Shown: positions 25,193 to 35,830 of the stretch, piece after piece
Position numbering within the stretch: position 1 is the stretch's first letter
How the letters are laid out: each line of letters opens with the position of its first letter
Source: Pseudonocardia humida
Lineage (GTDB): Bacteria > Actinomycetota > Actinomycetes > Mycobacteriales > Pseudonocardiaceae
Assembly (NCBI RefSeq): GCF_023898865.1
Contig: NZ_JAGSOV010000054.1
Location: forward strand, 62,001 to 126,000
DNA length: 64,000 nt
Direction: 5' to 3'
Made by a program: the position numbers and the translations under genes
The notes under the pieces: generated by a model
Told to the model about the DNA's origin: nothing
Databases searched by the model: none
Seen by the model: the letters and a program-made list of their open reading frames with translations, nothing else

Positions 25193-26851
25193 TCACGCGA
25201 CGAGCGGCGGCACCATGGCCTCGACGAGGTGTGGACCGGGTTCGGCGCCGGCCCGGCGCAGGGCGTCGGCCAGCTCCTCGGCGGTGCGCACCCGCACAGC
25301 GGGCACGCCCATGCCGCGGGCGAGCGCGGTGAAGTCGAGCTCGGGGCCGCCGAGGTCGAGCAGCCGGCGGGCGCGCTCGCCGTAGCCGCTCACCCCGACC
25401 TGCGCCAGCTCCCCACGCAGGATGGCGTAGGCGCTGTTGTTGAACAGCACCGTGGTGATGTCGAGCCCCTCGCGGGCGTGGGTCCACAGCGCCGAGATGG
25501 TGTACATGGCGCTGCCGTCGGCCTGCAGGGCCCAGACGGGCCGATCGGGGCAGGCCACGGCGGCGCCGGTGGCCGCGGGCAGGCCCCAGCCGATCGCCCC
25601 GCCGGTGAGGGTGAGCCAGTCGTGGCGGGGCGCGCCCGCGGTGGCCGCGGGCAGGCCGAGGCCCGAGGTGACCGCCTCGTCGACGACGATCGCGCCCTCG
25701 GGCAGCAGCGCCCCGATGACCGCCGCGGTCGAGCCGACGTCCAGCGGGCCGGTCGGCAGCTCCGGGCGCGCGGCGGGCGCGGTGCGGGCGGTCGTGCCCG
25801 GGGCCACCAGGTCGGCCAGCTCGGCGAGGGCGTCGGCGGCGGCGCCGCCGCGCCCGACCACCGGGTGCACCCGCGCCCCGGGCGGGACGAGGTCGCCGTC
25901 GCGGTCGGGGTAGGCGAAGAAGGCCACCGGCGAGCGGGCGCCGACCAGCACGACGTGCTGCGCGCCGCCCAGCTGGTGGTCGGCCACGTCCCGGGCGTAG
26001 CCGAGCCGCCCGGCCTGCGCGACCCCGGCGCCGCGCTCCAGGCGGGTCGGGAAGGTCTCCACGAGCAGCTTCGCCCCGGTGGCCGCGGCGATCCGGTCGG
26101 CGGCGGCCAGCCCGGCCGCGCGGGTGGCGTCGCCGCCGATCAGCAGGACGCACGGCTCCCGGGAGGTGAGGGCGTCGGCGGCGGCCCGCACGGCGTCGGG
26201 GCGGGCGTGTTCCCGCGGGCTCGGCGCCGGCGCCGCGGCGGCCCGCCCGCCGTCGCCCCAGCTGACGTCGGCCGGCAGCACCAGGGTCGCGACCTGCCCG
26301 GCGTGCGCGGCGGCGACGGCGTCGGCGGCGTCGGCGCCGACGCGCTCGGGGGAGGAGGTGGAGCGCACCCAGCCCGACACGGAGCCGGCGATCGCGGCGA
26401 TGTCGGACTGCAGCGGCGCGTCGAGGCGGACGTGGTCGGTGCCGTGGTCGCCGATGACGTTGACCAGCCCGACGCCGGCGCGCCGGGCGTTGTGCAGGTT
26501 CGCCAGCCCGTTGCCCAGCCCCGGGCCCAGGTGCAGCAGCGTGGCCGCGGGCCGCTCGGCCATCCGCGCGTAGCCGTCGGCTGCGCCGGTGGCGACGCCC
26601 TCGAACAGCGTCAGCACCCCGCGCATCGCCGGGACGCCGTCGAGCGCGGCGACGAAGTGCATCTCCGAGGTGCCCGGGTTGGCGAAGCAGACGTCCACCC
26701 CGCTGTCGACCAGCGTGTGCAGCAGGGCGTGGGCGCCGTTGGCGGTGGCGTCGGGCGCGGCGGGGGCGGCGTTGCGCCGCTGCGCGCCGGGTGTGGCCGT
26801 GGTGGGGTCGTTCGTGGTGTCGCTGGTGGTGCCGCTGACGGTGTCGGTCAT
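25193..26851 (-). CDS. ThDP-dependent acetolactate-synthase-like enzyme
   Basis: A 552-residue member of the acetolactate synthase large-subunit superfamily, in the IlvX/PRK07586-like branch rather than IlvB. After a Thr/Pro-rich leader of about 35 residues: DVCFANPGTSEMHFVAALD, LTLFEGVATGAADGYARM (ThDP-activating Glu), LLHLGPGLGNGLANLHNARR, central domain DALTSREPCVLLIGGDATRA, and the C-terminal ThDP/Mg site ALQADGSAMYTISALW with FNNSAYAIL. It should perform decarboxylating or carboligating chemistry on a 2-oxo acid; the substrate is unknown. No small regulatory subunit is nearby. It follows an OsmC gene with one base between stop and start. Confidence 0.82.
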   Translation of the reverse strand: MTDTVSGTTSDTTNDPTTATPGAQRRNAAPAAPDATANGAHALLHTLVDSGVDVCFANPGTSEMHFVAALDGVPAMRGVLTLFEGVATGAADGYARMAERPAATLLHLGPGLGNGLANLHNARRAGVGLVNVIGDHGTDHVRLDAPLQSDIAAIAGSVSGWVRSTSSPERVGADAADAVAAAHAGQVATLVLPADVSWGDGGRAAAAPAPSPREHARPDAVRAAADALTSREPCVLLIGGDATRAAGLAAADRIAAATGAKLLVETFPTRLERGAGVAQAGRLGYARDVADHQLGGAQHVVLVGARSPVAFFAYPDRDGDLVPPGARVHPVVGRGGAAADALAELADLVAPGTTARTAPAARPELPTGPLDVGSTAAVIGALLPEGAIVVDEAVTSGLGLPAATAGAPRHDWLTLTGGAIGWGLPAATGAAVACPDRPVWALQADGSAMYTISALWTHAREGLDITTVLFNNSAYAILRGELAQVGVSGYGERARRLLDLGGPELDFTALARGMGVPAVRVRTAEELADALRRAGAEPGPHLVEAMVPPLVA

Positions 26852-26852
26852 C

Positions 26853-27368
26853 TCAGGCCGCCCCTCCGGTGCTCGCCTCGACGGATGTGGCGGGTGCCGA
26901 CTTCAGGGTCTGCAGCACCACGCAGTAGCGCTCGGTGAGCCGGACGAGCGTGTCGACCTTCTCCGGGGCGGCGTCGGTGTCCAGGTCGAAGAACAGCCGC
27001 ACGTCGCGGAACCCGACCGGGGCCTGCTTGTCGACCCCGAGGGTGCCGCGGAAGTCGAGATCGCCCTCCGCGCGCACCGTTCCGCTCGCCTCGATGCCCA
27101 GCGACGTGGCCACCGCCCGCAGGGTGACCCCGGCGCAGGCCACCAGGGCCTCCAGCAGCATGTCGCCCGAGCAGAGCTGGGTGCCGTCGCCGCCTGCGGC
27201 GGGGTGCAGCCCGGCCTCGGCCAGCGCGCCCGCCGTGCGCACCGAGCAGGTGATGCCCGAGCCGTCCAGGCTGCCGTCGGCGCGCAAGGTGACCAGCGCC
27301 GTGTCCGGGTCCGCCGAGTAGCCGGCCTTGAGTGGGGCCTGGGTGGCCTTGAGCGCCGCTGCATCCAT
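26853..27368 (-). CDS. OsmC-family protein (peroxide/thiol reductase family)
   Basis: A 171-residue OsmC/Ohr fold protein. The two reactive cysteines of the family appear in ALVACAGVTLRAVA and ERYCVVLQTL. The C-terminal half contains the FFDLDTDAAPEKVDTLVRLTERYC helix. Family members reduce organic hydroperoxides, though some branches have other roles. The start is the ATG at 27366-27368; an in-frame extension upstream is Arg-rich and unlike the family. It is the first gene of a two-gene operon with the ThDP enzyme and is divergent from the CDP-alcohol phosphatidyltransferase gene. Confidence 0.85.
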   Translation of the reverse strand: MDAAALKATQAPLKAGYSADPDTALVTLRADGSLDGSGITCSVRTAGALAEAGLHPAAGGDGTQLCSGDMLLEALVACAGVTLRAVATSLGIEASGTVRAEGDLDFRGTLGVDKQAPVGFRDVRLFFDLDTDAAPEKVDTLVRLTERYCVVLQTLKSAPATSVEASTGGAA

Positions 27369-27474
27369 GGTCGCGATCGTGCCTCTTCCCGCCCGCCGAC
27401 GCACCTGCCCCGCCCGGGTGCGCGGCCGGGCCTAGGCTGCCCGGGGGCCACCGGGCCCGGGTGAGGAGCGGGGC

Positions 27475-28137
27475 GTGGCGGATCGGGACGTGCCGGGTGA
27501 GCGGAACCCGACGGGGTCGGCCGTCGACCTGCGCGAGGAGCTGCGCGCGGTCGGGCGCGACCGGCTGCTCACCGTCCCCAACGCGCTGAGCCTGCTGCGC
27601 CTGGCCGGCGTGCCGCTGCTGCTGTACCTGCTGATCGGTCTGGAGGCCGACGGGTGGGCGGTCGTCGTGCTGATGGTCGGCGGCATCACCGACTGGGCCG
27701 ACGGGAAGCTGGCCCGCGTGCTGGGGCAGTACAGCCGCCTCGGCGCGGTGCTCGACCCCGCGGTCGACCGGCTCTACATCCTGGCGGTGCTGATCGGGCT
27801 GGGGGTGCGCGGGATCGTGCCGTGGTGGGCGATCGGCGTGCTCGTGGCCCGCGACCTCGTGCTCGCGCTCACCCTGCCCGTGCTGCGCCACCGCGGCTAC
27901 GGCCCCTACCCGGTCACCTACGTCGGCAAGGGCGCCACCTTCCTGCTGCTCTACGCGTTCCCGCTGGTCCTGCTCGGGCAGACCGACGCGTGGGCGGCCC
28001 CGGTGGCGCTGCCGATCGGGCTGGCCTTCGGGATCTGGGGGACCGGGCTCTACCTGTACTCCGGGCTGCTCTACCTGGCCCAGTTCGGGCTCGCGATGCG
28101 CACCCCGACCCCGGCCGGGCCCACCTCCGACGCCTAA
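27475..28137 (+). CDS. pgsA2: CDP-alcohol phosphatidyltransferase (PgsA2-like)
   Basis: A 220-residue membrane enzyme that moves a phosphatidyl group from CDP-diacylglycerol to an alcohol acceptor. The CDP-OH motif is complete: D..DG..AR........G...D...D in TDWADGKLARVLGQYSRLGA plus VLDPAVDR. About six membrane helices. Upstream of gcvH it occupies the place of mycobacterial pgsA2 (Rv1822), which is the basis for the symbol; acceptor (glycerol phosphate or other) not determined. The GTG start is preceded by GAGGAG (27463-27468), and a -10-like TAGGCT lies at 27433-27438. Confidence 0.85.
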   Translation: MADRDVPGERNPTGSAVDLREELRAVGRDRLLTVPNALSLLRLAGVPLLLYLLIGLEADGWAVVVLMVGGITDWADGKLARVLGQYSRLGAVLDPAVDRLYILAVLIGLGVRGIVPWWAIGVLVARDLVLALTLPVLRHRGYGPYPVTYVGKGATFLLLYAFPLVLLGQTDAWAAPVALPIGLAFGIWGTGLYLYSGLLYLAQFGLAMRTPTPAGPTSDA

Positions 28138-28138
28138 C

Positions 28139-28144
28139 TAGGCT
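28139..28144 (+). promoter_or_regulatory. Leaderless -10 element for gcvH
   Basis: TAGGCT sits six bases before the gcvH GTG and immediately after the pgsA2-like stop codon. The spacing predicts a transcript starting at the GTG. Confidence 0.55.
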
Positions 28145-28150
28145 CGCCCC

Positions 28151-28540
28151 GTGATTCCCGAGGACCTGCGCTACACCGATGCGCACGAGTGGGTGCGCGA
28201 CCTCGGCGAGGGGGTGGTCCGGGTCGGGATCACCGACCACGCCCAGACCCAGCTCGGCGACGTCGTCTTCGTGCAGCTGCCCGCCGTGGGCGACAGCGTC
28301 ACCGCCGGTTCCGCGGTCGGCGAGGTCGAGTCCACCAAGTCGGTCTCCGACATCTACGCGCCGCTGTCGGGCACCGTCGTCGCGGTGAACGAGGCGCTCG
28401 CCGACACCCCGGAGCTGGTCAACTCCGGCCCGTACGGGGACGGCTGGATGCTCGAGCTCCGGCTGGAGGGCGCCGCGGGCGCGGCGCCGCTGGACGACCT
28501 GCTCGACCCGGCCGCCTATCGCGACCTCATCGGTAGCTGA
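28151..28540 (+). CDS. gcvH: Glycine cleavage system H protein
   Basis: A 129-residue lipoyl carrier that shuttles the aminomethyl group between the P, T and L proteins of glycine cleavage. The lipoylation motif GEVESTKSVSDIYAP places the modified lysine at Lys63; the C-terminal GDGWMLELRLE and the length are as expected. It starts at GTG, with a leaderless-type promoter. The P-protein gene lies 4.3 kb downstream under its own riboswitch, so the components are not one operon. No T protein gene is in the window, although the dehydrogenase at 1825 carries a GcvT-like domain with another role. Confidence 0.96.
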   Translation: MIPEDLRYTDAHEWVRDLGEGVVRVGITDHAQTQLGDVVFVQLPAVGDSVTAGSAVGEVESTKSVSDIYAPLSGTVVAVNEALADTPELVNSGPYGDGWMLELRLEGAAGAAPLDDLLDPAAYRDLIGS

Positions 28541-28680
28541 CCGGCACCGACGCGACGCCGGGCACGCGGTAGGTTGACCGCACCGATCGCGTTCGGCGCG
28601 GGCCGCACACATCCCGAGGTCCGGTCGGGTCGACGACCCGCGCCGGGTCCACCGTTCCCACGCAGGAGGAGACACCGAAG

Positions 28681-29121
28681 GTGACCATGAACGACGGGCC
28701 GGGCGTTCCGCCGGAGCGTGCCCCGGAAGCCACTTCGGTCTTCCGCGCGGACTTCCTGTCCGAGGCCGAGCCCCCCGCCCAGGCACAGCCGGTCTCCGGC
28801 GTCGACGCGCTGCCGGCCGGGGCCGCGCTCCTGGTGGTCAAGCGCGGGCCGAACGCGGGCTCGCGGTTCCTCCTCGACCGCGCGTCGACCAGCGCCGGGC
28901 GCCACCCCGACAGCGACATCTTCCTCGACGACGTGACCGTCTCGCGCCGGCACGCGGAGTTCCGCAACGACGCGGGCGAGTTCGTCGTCGTCGACGTGGG
29001 CAGCCTGAACGGCACCTACGTCAACCGGGAGCCCGTCGACACCGCGGTACTGGCCAACGGCGACGAGGTGCAGATCGGCAAGTTCCGGCTGGTCTTCCTC
29101 ACCGGGCCGCGGGACCACTGA
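28681..29121 (+). CDS. garA: FHA-domain metabolic regulator GarA/OdhI
   Basis: A 146-residue forkhead-associated protein nearly identical in core to GarA: LLVVKRGPNAGSRFLLD, TSAGRHPDSDIFLDDVTVSR, SLNGTYVNREPVD, ANGDEVQIGKFRLVFL. GarA/OdhI inhibits 2-oxoglutarate dehydrogenase and controls glutamate enzymes until its N-terminal Thr pair is phosphorylated. In mycobacteria that motif is ETTSVFRAD; here it is E16-A17-T18-S-V-F-R-A-D, so the first Thr (the PknG-type site) is Ala and the second is kept. AGGAGG at 28664-28669 supports GTG 28681; ATG 28687 is also possible. A -10-like TAGGTT lies at 28570-28575. Confidence 0.95.
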   Translation: MTMNDGPGVPPERAPEATSVFRADFLSEAEPPAQAQPVSGVDALPAGAALLVVKRGPNAGSRFLLDRASTSAGRHPDSDIFLDDVTVSRRHAEFRNDAGEFVVVDVGSLNGTYVNREPVDTAVLANGDEVQIGKFRLVFLTGPRDH

Positions 29122-29410
29122 GCCCGTCGCGCGTCCCGTCCACCGTCCCGGCCGGCGCCGTCGCGCCCCGGGTCCCACCGCCTGTCCCACCGTGCGATGA
29201 GCGCGTCGGGCGGGGGACCGATCGGTGGTCGGAGCGCGGGTGCGGGCGGCCGGTCGCGGTTCCGGACCTTTCGGACAGCGTGGCGATCGACGGCGCCCAC
29301 GGCGCCGCCCGTGGTGGCGAACCGGGCGGTTTCCGGACCGCGCGGGGGCAGGCGCGGGCCCGATGTGCCGTGTAGCGTCGACACAGCAGGACGTCAGAGG
29401 AGGAGAGCGC

Positions 29411-29884
29411 ATGAGCGAGATGCGCGTCGTGGGTGTCCGGGTAGAGCTCCCCGCGAACCAGCCGATCCTCCTGTTGCGGGAGACCACCGGCGACCGCTAC
29501 CTCCCGATCTGGATCGGATCGGTGGAGGCCACCGCGATAGCCCTGGAGCAGCAGGGGGTCAAGCCGGCTCGGCCGTTGACCCACGACCTGCTCAAGGACG
29601 TGATCACGTCGCTGGGGCGCAGGCTCGAGCAGGTCCGCATCACCGACCTGCAGGACGGCACGTTCTACGCCGAGCTGGTGTTCGACGGCGGGATCAAGGT
29701 CTCGGCCCGCCCGAGCGACTCGGTGGCGCTGGCGCTGCGGATCGGGGTGCCGATCCACGCCGAGGAGAGCGTCCTCACCGAGGCCGGGCTGGTCATCCCG
29801 GACGAGCAGGAGGACGAGGTCGAGAAGTTCCGCGAGTTCCTCGACTCGATCTCCCCGGAGGACTTCCGCGGCGCCCAGCCCTGA
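29411..29884 (+). CDS. Bifunctional nuclease-family (DUF151) protein
   Basis: A 157-residue protein of the DUF151 family, homologous to mycobacterial Rv1829. Seen: MRVVGVRVELPANQPILLLRE, YLPIWIGSVEATAIALEQQG, RPLTHDLLKDVI, FYAELVFDGGIKVSARPSDSVALALR, and an acidic C-terminus (EQEDEVEKFREFLDSISPEDF). Plant and some bacterial relatives are described as bifunctional nucleases; the function in actinobacteria is not settled. The ATG at 29411 follows AGAGGAGGAGAG; the open frame continues upstream without similarity. A -10-like TAGCGT is at 29373-29378. The 289 bp between garA and this gene hold no coding sequence I can support. Confidence 0.88.
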   Translation: MSEMRVVGVRVELPANQPILLLRETTGDRYLPIWIGSVEATAIALEQQGVKPARPLTHDLLKDVITSLGRRLEQVRITDLQDGTFYAELVFDGGIKVSARPSDSVALALRIGVPIHAEESVLTEAGLVIPDEQEDEVEKFREFLDSISPEDFRGAQP

Positions 29885-30031
29885 CCGGGGCGGCCCGCAC
29901 GGGTCGGCGGCGTCCCCACTCACCAGCCACGATCGGTGGCACGGTCCGCCCACGGGTACCCTGTGGCGGACCGCTCTGCAGGGCCGGACGGGGGACACGC
30001 CCGTGTCCGGGTGACACCACCGGCGCGCCGC

Positions 30032-30060
30032 GTTGACCGGGTGCCGGTGCGCGCTTACCG
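30032..30060 (+). promoter_or_regulatory. SigA-type promoter for the MerR gene
   Basis: TTGACC (-35, 30032-30037) and TACCGT (-10, 30055-30060) are separated by 17 bp, about 50 bp before the MerR start. This is one of the clearest two-part promoters in the window. Confidence 0.6.
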
Positions 30061-30111
30061 TCGGCTCCTAACAGCGGGTCCGCGTCCGCGGGCCCCGGTG
30101 GAAGGAGTTCG

Positions 30112-30687
30112 GTGGAGAACCCGCCGTCGACGCCCGAGCAGGGTGAGCTCTTCCCGGATCCCCTGCTGGGGACCGGCCTGGATGGGCTGCCCGACCAGCT
30201 CGTCGGTTTCCGGGGGCCCACCGCCTGCCAGGTCGTCGGGATCACCTACCGGCAGTTGGACTACTGGGCGCGCACCGGACTGGTGGCCCCCTCGATCCGC
30301 AGCGCGGCCGGTTCCGGCTCGCAGCGGCTGTACTCCTTCAAGGACGTCCTGGTCCTGAAGGTCGTCAAGCGGTTGCTCGATGCCGGCGTCTCGCTGCAGA
30401 ACATCCGGGTCGCCGTGGAGCACCTGCGCCGGCGCGGCATCCGCGACCTGGCGGGCATCACGCTCTTCAGCGACGGCACCACCGTCTACGAGTGCTCCTC
30501 CCCGGAGGAGGTCGTCGACCTGCTGCGCGGCGGCCAGGGCGTGTTCGGCATCGCCGTGGGCGGGGCGATGAAGGAGATCAGCGGCTCCATCAAGGACTTC
30601 CCGGTCGAGCGCGCCGACGGCGGTACCGTGGACGAGTCCCCGGAGGACGAGCTGTCCCGGCGCCGCGCACGCCGCGCCATCAGCTGA
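30112..30687 (+). CDS. MerR-family regulator, Rv1830 (ResR/McdR) homologue
   Basis: A 191-residue MerR regulator very close to mycobacterial Rv1830. It has LVGFRGPTACQVVGITYRQLDYWARTGLV (helix-turn-helix), SIRSAAGSGSQRLYSFKDVLVLKVVKRLLDAG, NIRVAVEHLRRRGIRDLAGITLFSDGTTVYE and GQGVFGIAVGGAMKEI. Rv1830 is linked to growth control and antibiotic resilience in mycobacteria; the same role here is inference. The N-terminus (QGELFPDPLLGTGLDGLPDQ) matches the homologue's start region, supporting GTG 30112. It has its own promoter with TTGACC/TACCGT. Confidence 0.92.
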   Translation: MENPPSTPEQGELFPDPLLGTGLDGLPDQLVGFRGPTACQVVGITYRQLDYWARTGLVAPSIRSAAGSGSQRLYSFKDVLVLKVVKRLLDAGVSLQNIRVAVEHLRRRGIRDLAGITLFSDGTTVYECSSPEEVVDLLRGGQGVFGIAVGGAMKEISGSIKDFPVERADGGTVDESPEDELSRRRARRAIS

Positions 30688-30727
30688 TCCGCTTCCCTCG
30701 CGCGGCCCGTCGGCCTAACCTGGCCGT

Positions 30728-30891
30728 AGTGGCCCGTCCAGCACGGTCCGCCGGGTATCTCGGCGGCCCAGGTGCCCGCCGGCTGCGTTGCCGGCCGAAC
30801 CGAGTACGCCAGGTATGAGGGCCGACCGGCGCCTTGCCGGCGAACACCTGGATCCACCGATGTACCCATCAACCTTGCTGGACGGGCCACT
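30728..30891. repeat. 164-bp imperfect palindromic element
   Basis: The outer arms are a perfect 16-bp inverted repeat: AGTGGCCCGTCCAGCA at 30728-30743 and its complement at 30876-30891. An inner pair, 30768-30783 with 30836-30851, matches 14 of 16, and the sequence between them also pairs partly. The whole could fold as one long stem-loop. It lies between the MerR gene and the MFS gene, with no open frame of its own. MITE-like insertion, structured RNA or long terminator are all possible. Confidence 0.65.
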
Positions 30892-30959
30892 GGCAAGCGG
30901 GCTTCGCGCGCGCCAGGTGGCAGGGAAGGCGCGTCTCCGATCCGTGCTCGGGAGACGCC

Positions 30960-32177
30960 GTGCCCCGCTACCGCTTCCGTGGTCCCGCCCTGCCTCCCTC
31001 CTCCGACCCGCCGACCGGTCTGCGTCGCTACGGCCGCGTGCTGCGCTCACCCGGCGTCCCCCGGCCCGCGGCGGGTGCGGCCCTCGCGGCGCTGCCGGTC
31101 GGCATGCTCGGGCCCGCGGTGCTGCTGCTCGTCGTGACCCGCGGCGACGACCTGGCCGCGGCCGGGGCGGTGGTCGCCGTGCTCGGCGTCGGCACCTGCA
31201 CCGGCATGGTGGTGCAGGGTCGGCTCATCGACCGGTTCGGCGCCCGAACGGTGCTGCTGGTGAGCGCGGCGACGCGGGTGGTCGCGTCGGTCGCGTTCGT
31301 CTCCGCCGCGGTCCTGCGGTCGCCGACGGGGCTGCTCGCCGCGCTCGCCCTCGCCGTGGGCGCGGGCGAGCCCCAGGTCGGCGGGGCGCTGCGGGCCGCG
31401 TGGCCGCTGCTGGTCGAGCCGGCGCTGCGCCCGACCGCGGTCGCGCTGTCGACGCTGCTGTTCGAGGTGCCGGTGCTGGTCGGCCCGCTGCTGCTGGCCG
31501 GTGTCCTCGCGCTTTGGCCTGCCGAGGTGGCGGTGCTGGTGGCCGCGGCGTGCGCGGCGGCTGGGACCGCGTTGTTCGCCCGGGCCGCACCGGCGCTGCC
31601 CCGGCGACCGGCCGCGCGCGCGGTCAGGCCGGCAGGTCCCCTCGCGGTGCCTGCGGTGCGGATGACGGTGCTGGTGACCGCGGTGCAGGCGTTCGCGATC
31701 GGGCTGGTCCAGGTCACCGGGATCGCCGCGGCGTTGGCCGCCGGTGCGCCGTCCAGCGCGGCGGTGGTGCACGCCGCGCTCACCGCGGGTTCGCTGCTCG
31801 GCGCGACCGCCTGCGGGACCCGCATGCCCGCGGCCGCGCCTCGGTGGCACCTGCCGGTGCTGATGGCAGCGCTGGGCGTGCCGCCCGCGGTCGCGGCGGC
31901 TGCTCCCGGCCTTCCCGTGGCGGTGGTGTGCGCGGGGCTGTTCGGACTCGTGGCCGGGCCGGTCGGCCTGCGCTGCTTCCTGGACCTGGAGCGCCACACC
32001 CCGCCCGGTTCGGCCACGACCGCGGTGACCACCCAGATCGCCGCGGGCCTGGCCGCGACCTCCGCGGGTTCGGCGCTGGCCGGTCGGCTCTGCGCCTCCG
32101 GGGACCTGCGCGCTCCGCTGCTGGTCGCGGCCTTGTCCTGCCTGCTGGCCGCCGGGCTGGTCAGGTGGCGGAGGTGA
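30960..32177 (+). CDS. MFS-type membrane transporter
   Basis: A 405-residue protein with about twelve hydrophobic segments, Ala/Val/Leu-rich. It fits the major facilitator fold: helices 2-3 contain GMVVQGRLIDRFGARTVLLVSA, the motif-A-like loop (RLIDRFGAR). The second half restarts with MTVLVTAVQAFAIGLVQVTG. Substrate unknown. I placed the start at GTG 30960, which follows GGGAG by five bases; a longer open frame upstream runs into the palindromic element and is not protein-like. Its 3' end overlaps the convergent YiaA-type gene by 17 bp. Confidence 0.8.
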   Translation: MPRYRFRGPALPPSSDPPTGLRRYGRVLRSPGVPRPAAGAALAALPVGMLGPAVLLLVVTRGDDLAAAGAVVAVLGVGTCTGMVVQGRLIDRFGARTVLLVSAATRVVASVAFVSAAVLRSPTGLLAALALAVGAGEPQVGGALRAAWPLLVEPALRPTAVALSTLLFEVPVLVGPLLLAGVLALWPAEVAVLVAAACAAAGTALFARAAPALPRRPAARAVRPAGPLAVPAVRMTVLVTAVQAFAIGLVQVTGIAAALAAGAPSSAAVVHAALTAGSLLGATACGTRMPAAAPRWHLPVLMAALGVPPAVAAAAPGLPVAVVCAGLFGLVAGPVGLRCFLDLERHTPPGSATTAVTTQIAAGLAATSAGSALAGRLCASGDLRAPLLVAALSCLLAAGLVRWRR

Positions 32178-32454
32178 AGGGGTCGTGCTCGGCGAGCAGC
32201 TTCTCCAGCCGGGCCTGGTCGACGCGGGTGAGCACCGCCGAGGACTCCTGGCGGTCGCGCACCACCTTGGCCAGGCTGAACGTCGAGGTCACCACGTAGA
32301 GCACGCCGACGGCGAGGAACGCGCGGATCCACGGGTCGACGGGCATGTAGACGACCGCGGTGCCGACGGCGATCACCGACACGGCGAACGAGATCACGGA
32401 CTGCACGTAGAAGGCGGACGTGGGGCCGGAGTTCGGGGTCTGCGTCGAGGGCAT
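32161..32454 (-). CDS. YiaA/YiaB-type two-helix inner membrane protein
   Basis: A 97-residue protein with two membrane helices, SVISFAVSVIAVGTAVVYMP and AFLAVGVLYVVTSTFSLAKVV. It ends in a charged tail (RDRQESSAVLTRVDQARLEKLLAEHDP) that faces the cytoplasm if the usual topology holds. This is the pattern of the YiaA/B two-helix family, of unknown function. The ATG at 32452-32454 begins a Ser/Thr/Pro-rich leader of 13 residues. Gene order suggests no operon partner. Confidence 0.8.
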   Translation of the reverse strand: MPSTQTPNSGPTSAFYVQSVISFAVSVIAVGTAVVYMPVDPWIRAFLAVGVLYVVTSTFSLAKVVRDRQESSAVLTRVDQARLEKLLAEHDPFTSAT

Positions 32455-32648
32455 GGCTGAAGTGTCGTGCGGTGCGGGGCCGCCGACCTCGGGGGAACTA
32501 CCGACGGTCCGACACGATCCGGGCACCGCGGGTGGGCGCCACGACGCGCCACCGGGTCGGTCCGCGACATCCGTCGCACGGAAACCGGCCGCCGGGTGGA
32601 TGATCCTTCCGGTGGGGCCTACCATCGGCTCCGCGGTCGACGACCCCG

Positions 32649-32762
32649 CGCGGGAGAGTCCCGGTGGCTGGGCGATCCAGCCGACCGGGCGCCGAAGGAG
32701 CAAATCCTCCCCGGAACCTCTCAGGCACCCAGGACCGTGCGGTCGAGACGCCTCTGGAGCGG
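32649..32762 (+). ncRNA. Glycine riboswitch upstream of gcvP
   Basis: The aptamer is recognisable from its conserved blocks: GGGAGAG near 32652-32658, GCGCCGAAGGAGCAA around 32690-32704, then GGAACCTCTCAGGCACCCAG and GGACCG, closing with ACGCCTCTGGAG. Only one aptamer is evident, not the common tandem pair. Downstream, GGGGGAGGG (32796-32804) could pair with CCCCGTCCCCC (32819-32829), which abuts the GGAGG ribosome site at 32830. Glycine may therefore act on translation start. It should switch gcvP on when glycine is plentiful. Confidence 0.93.
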
Positions 32763-32841
32763 CGCCGGCTCGGTGTGGACGCGGCGGGCGACAGAGGGGG
32801 AGGGCCGGTCCTGCCTGCCCCGTCCCCCCGGAGGTGCTCCC

Positions 32842-35709
<2,868 letters not shown>

Positions 35710-35715
35710 CCCGAC

Positions 35716-35752
35716 GGCGGGGTGGGTGGCGGTGGGCGCTACCCACCCCGCC
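35716..35752 (+). terminator. gcvP terminator, perfect 12-bp stem
   Basis: GGCGGGGTGGGT pairs with ACCCACCCCGCC around a 13-base loop, seven bases after the gcvP stop. Confidence 0.85.
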
Positions 35753-35780
35753 GCGCTGCTCGGAAGCGCGCGCCTCATCC

Positions 35781-35830
35781 GTCAACGTTCCATTGACGCC
35801 TTCGTCCCGTCATCCGAAGGATGACGGGAC
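35781..35830. repeat. Two-hairpin repeat, copy 1
   Basis: The first hairpin, GTCAACG-TTC-CATTGAC (35781-35797), has one mismatch. The second, GTCCCGTCATCC-GAA-GGATGACGGGAC (35804-35830), is a perfect 12-bp stem. A related copy lies 382 bp downstream. The whole 35753-36257 interval has no supportable gene apart from these elements. Confidence 0.8.

Noticed and set aside
29122-29410. Possible missing MerR (FtsR-type) gene between garA and the DUF151 gene.
   Set aside because: The space is 289 bp, too short for the roughly 240-residue family, and no frame shows a MerR motif. Recorded instead as an absence.
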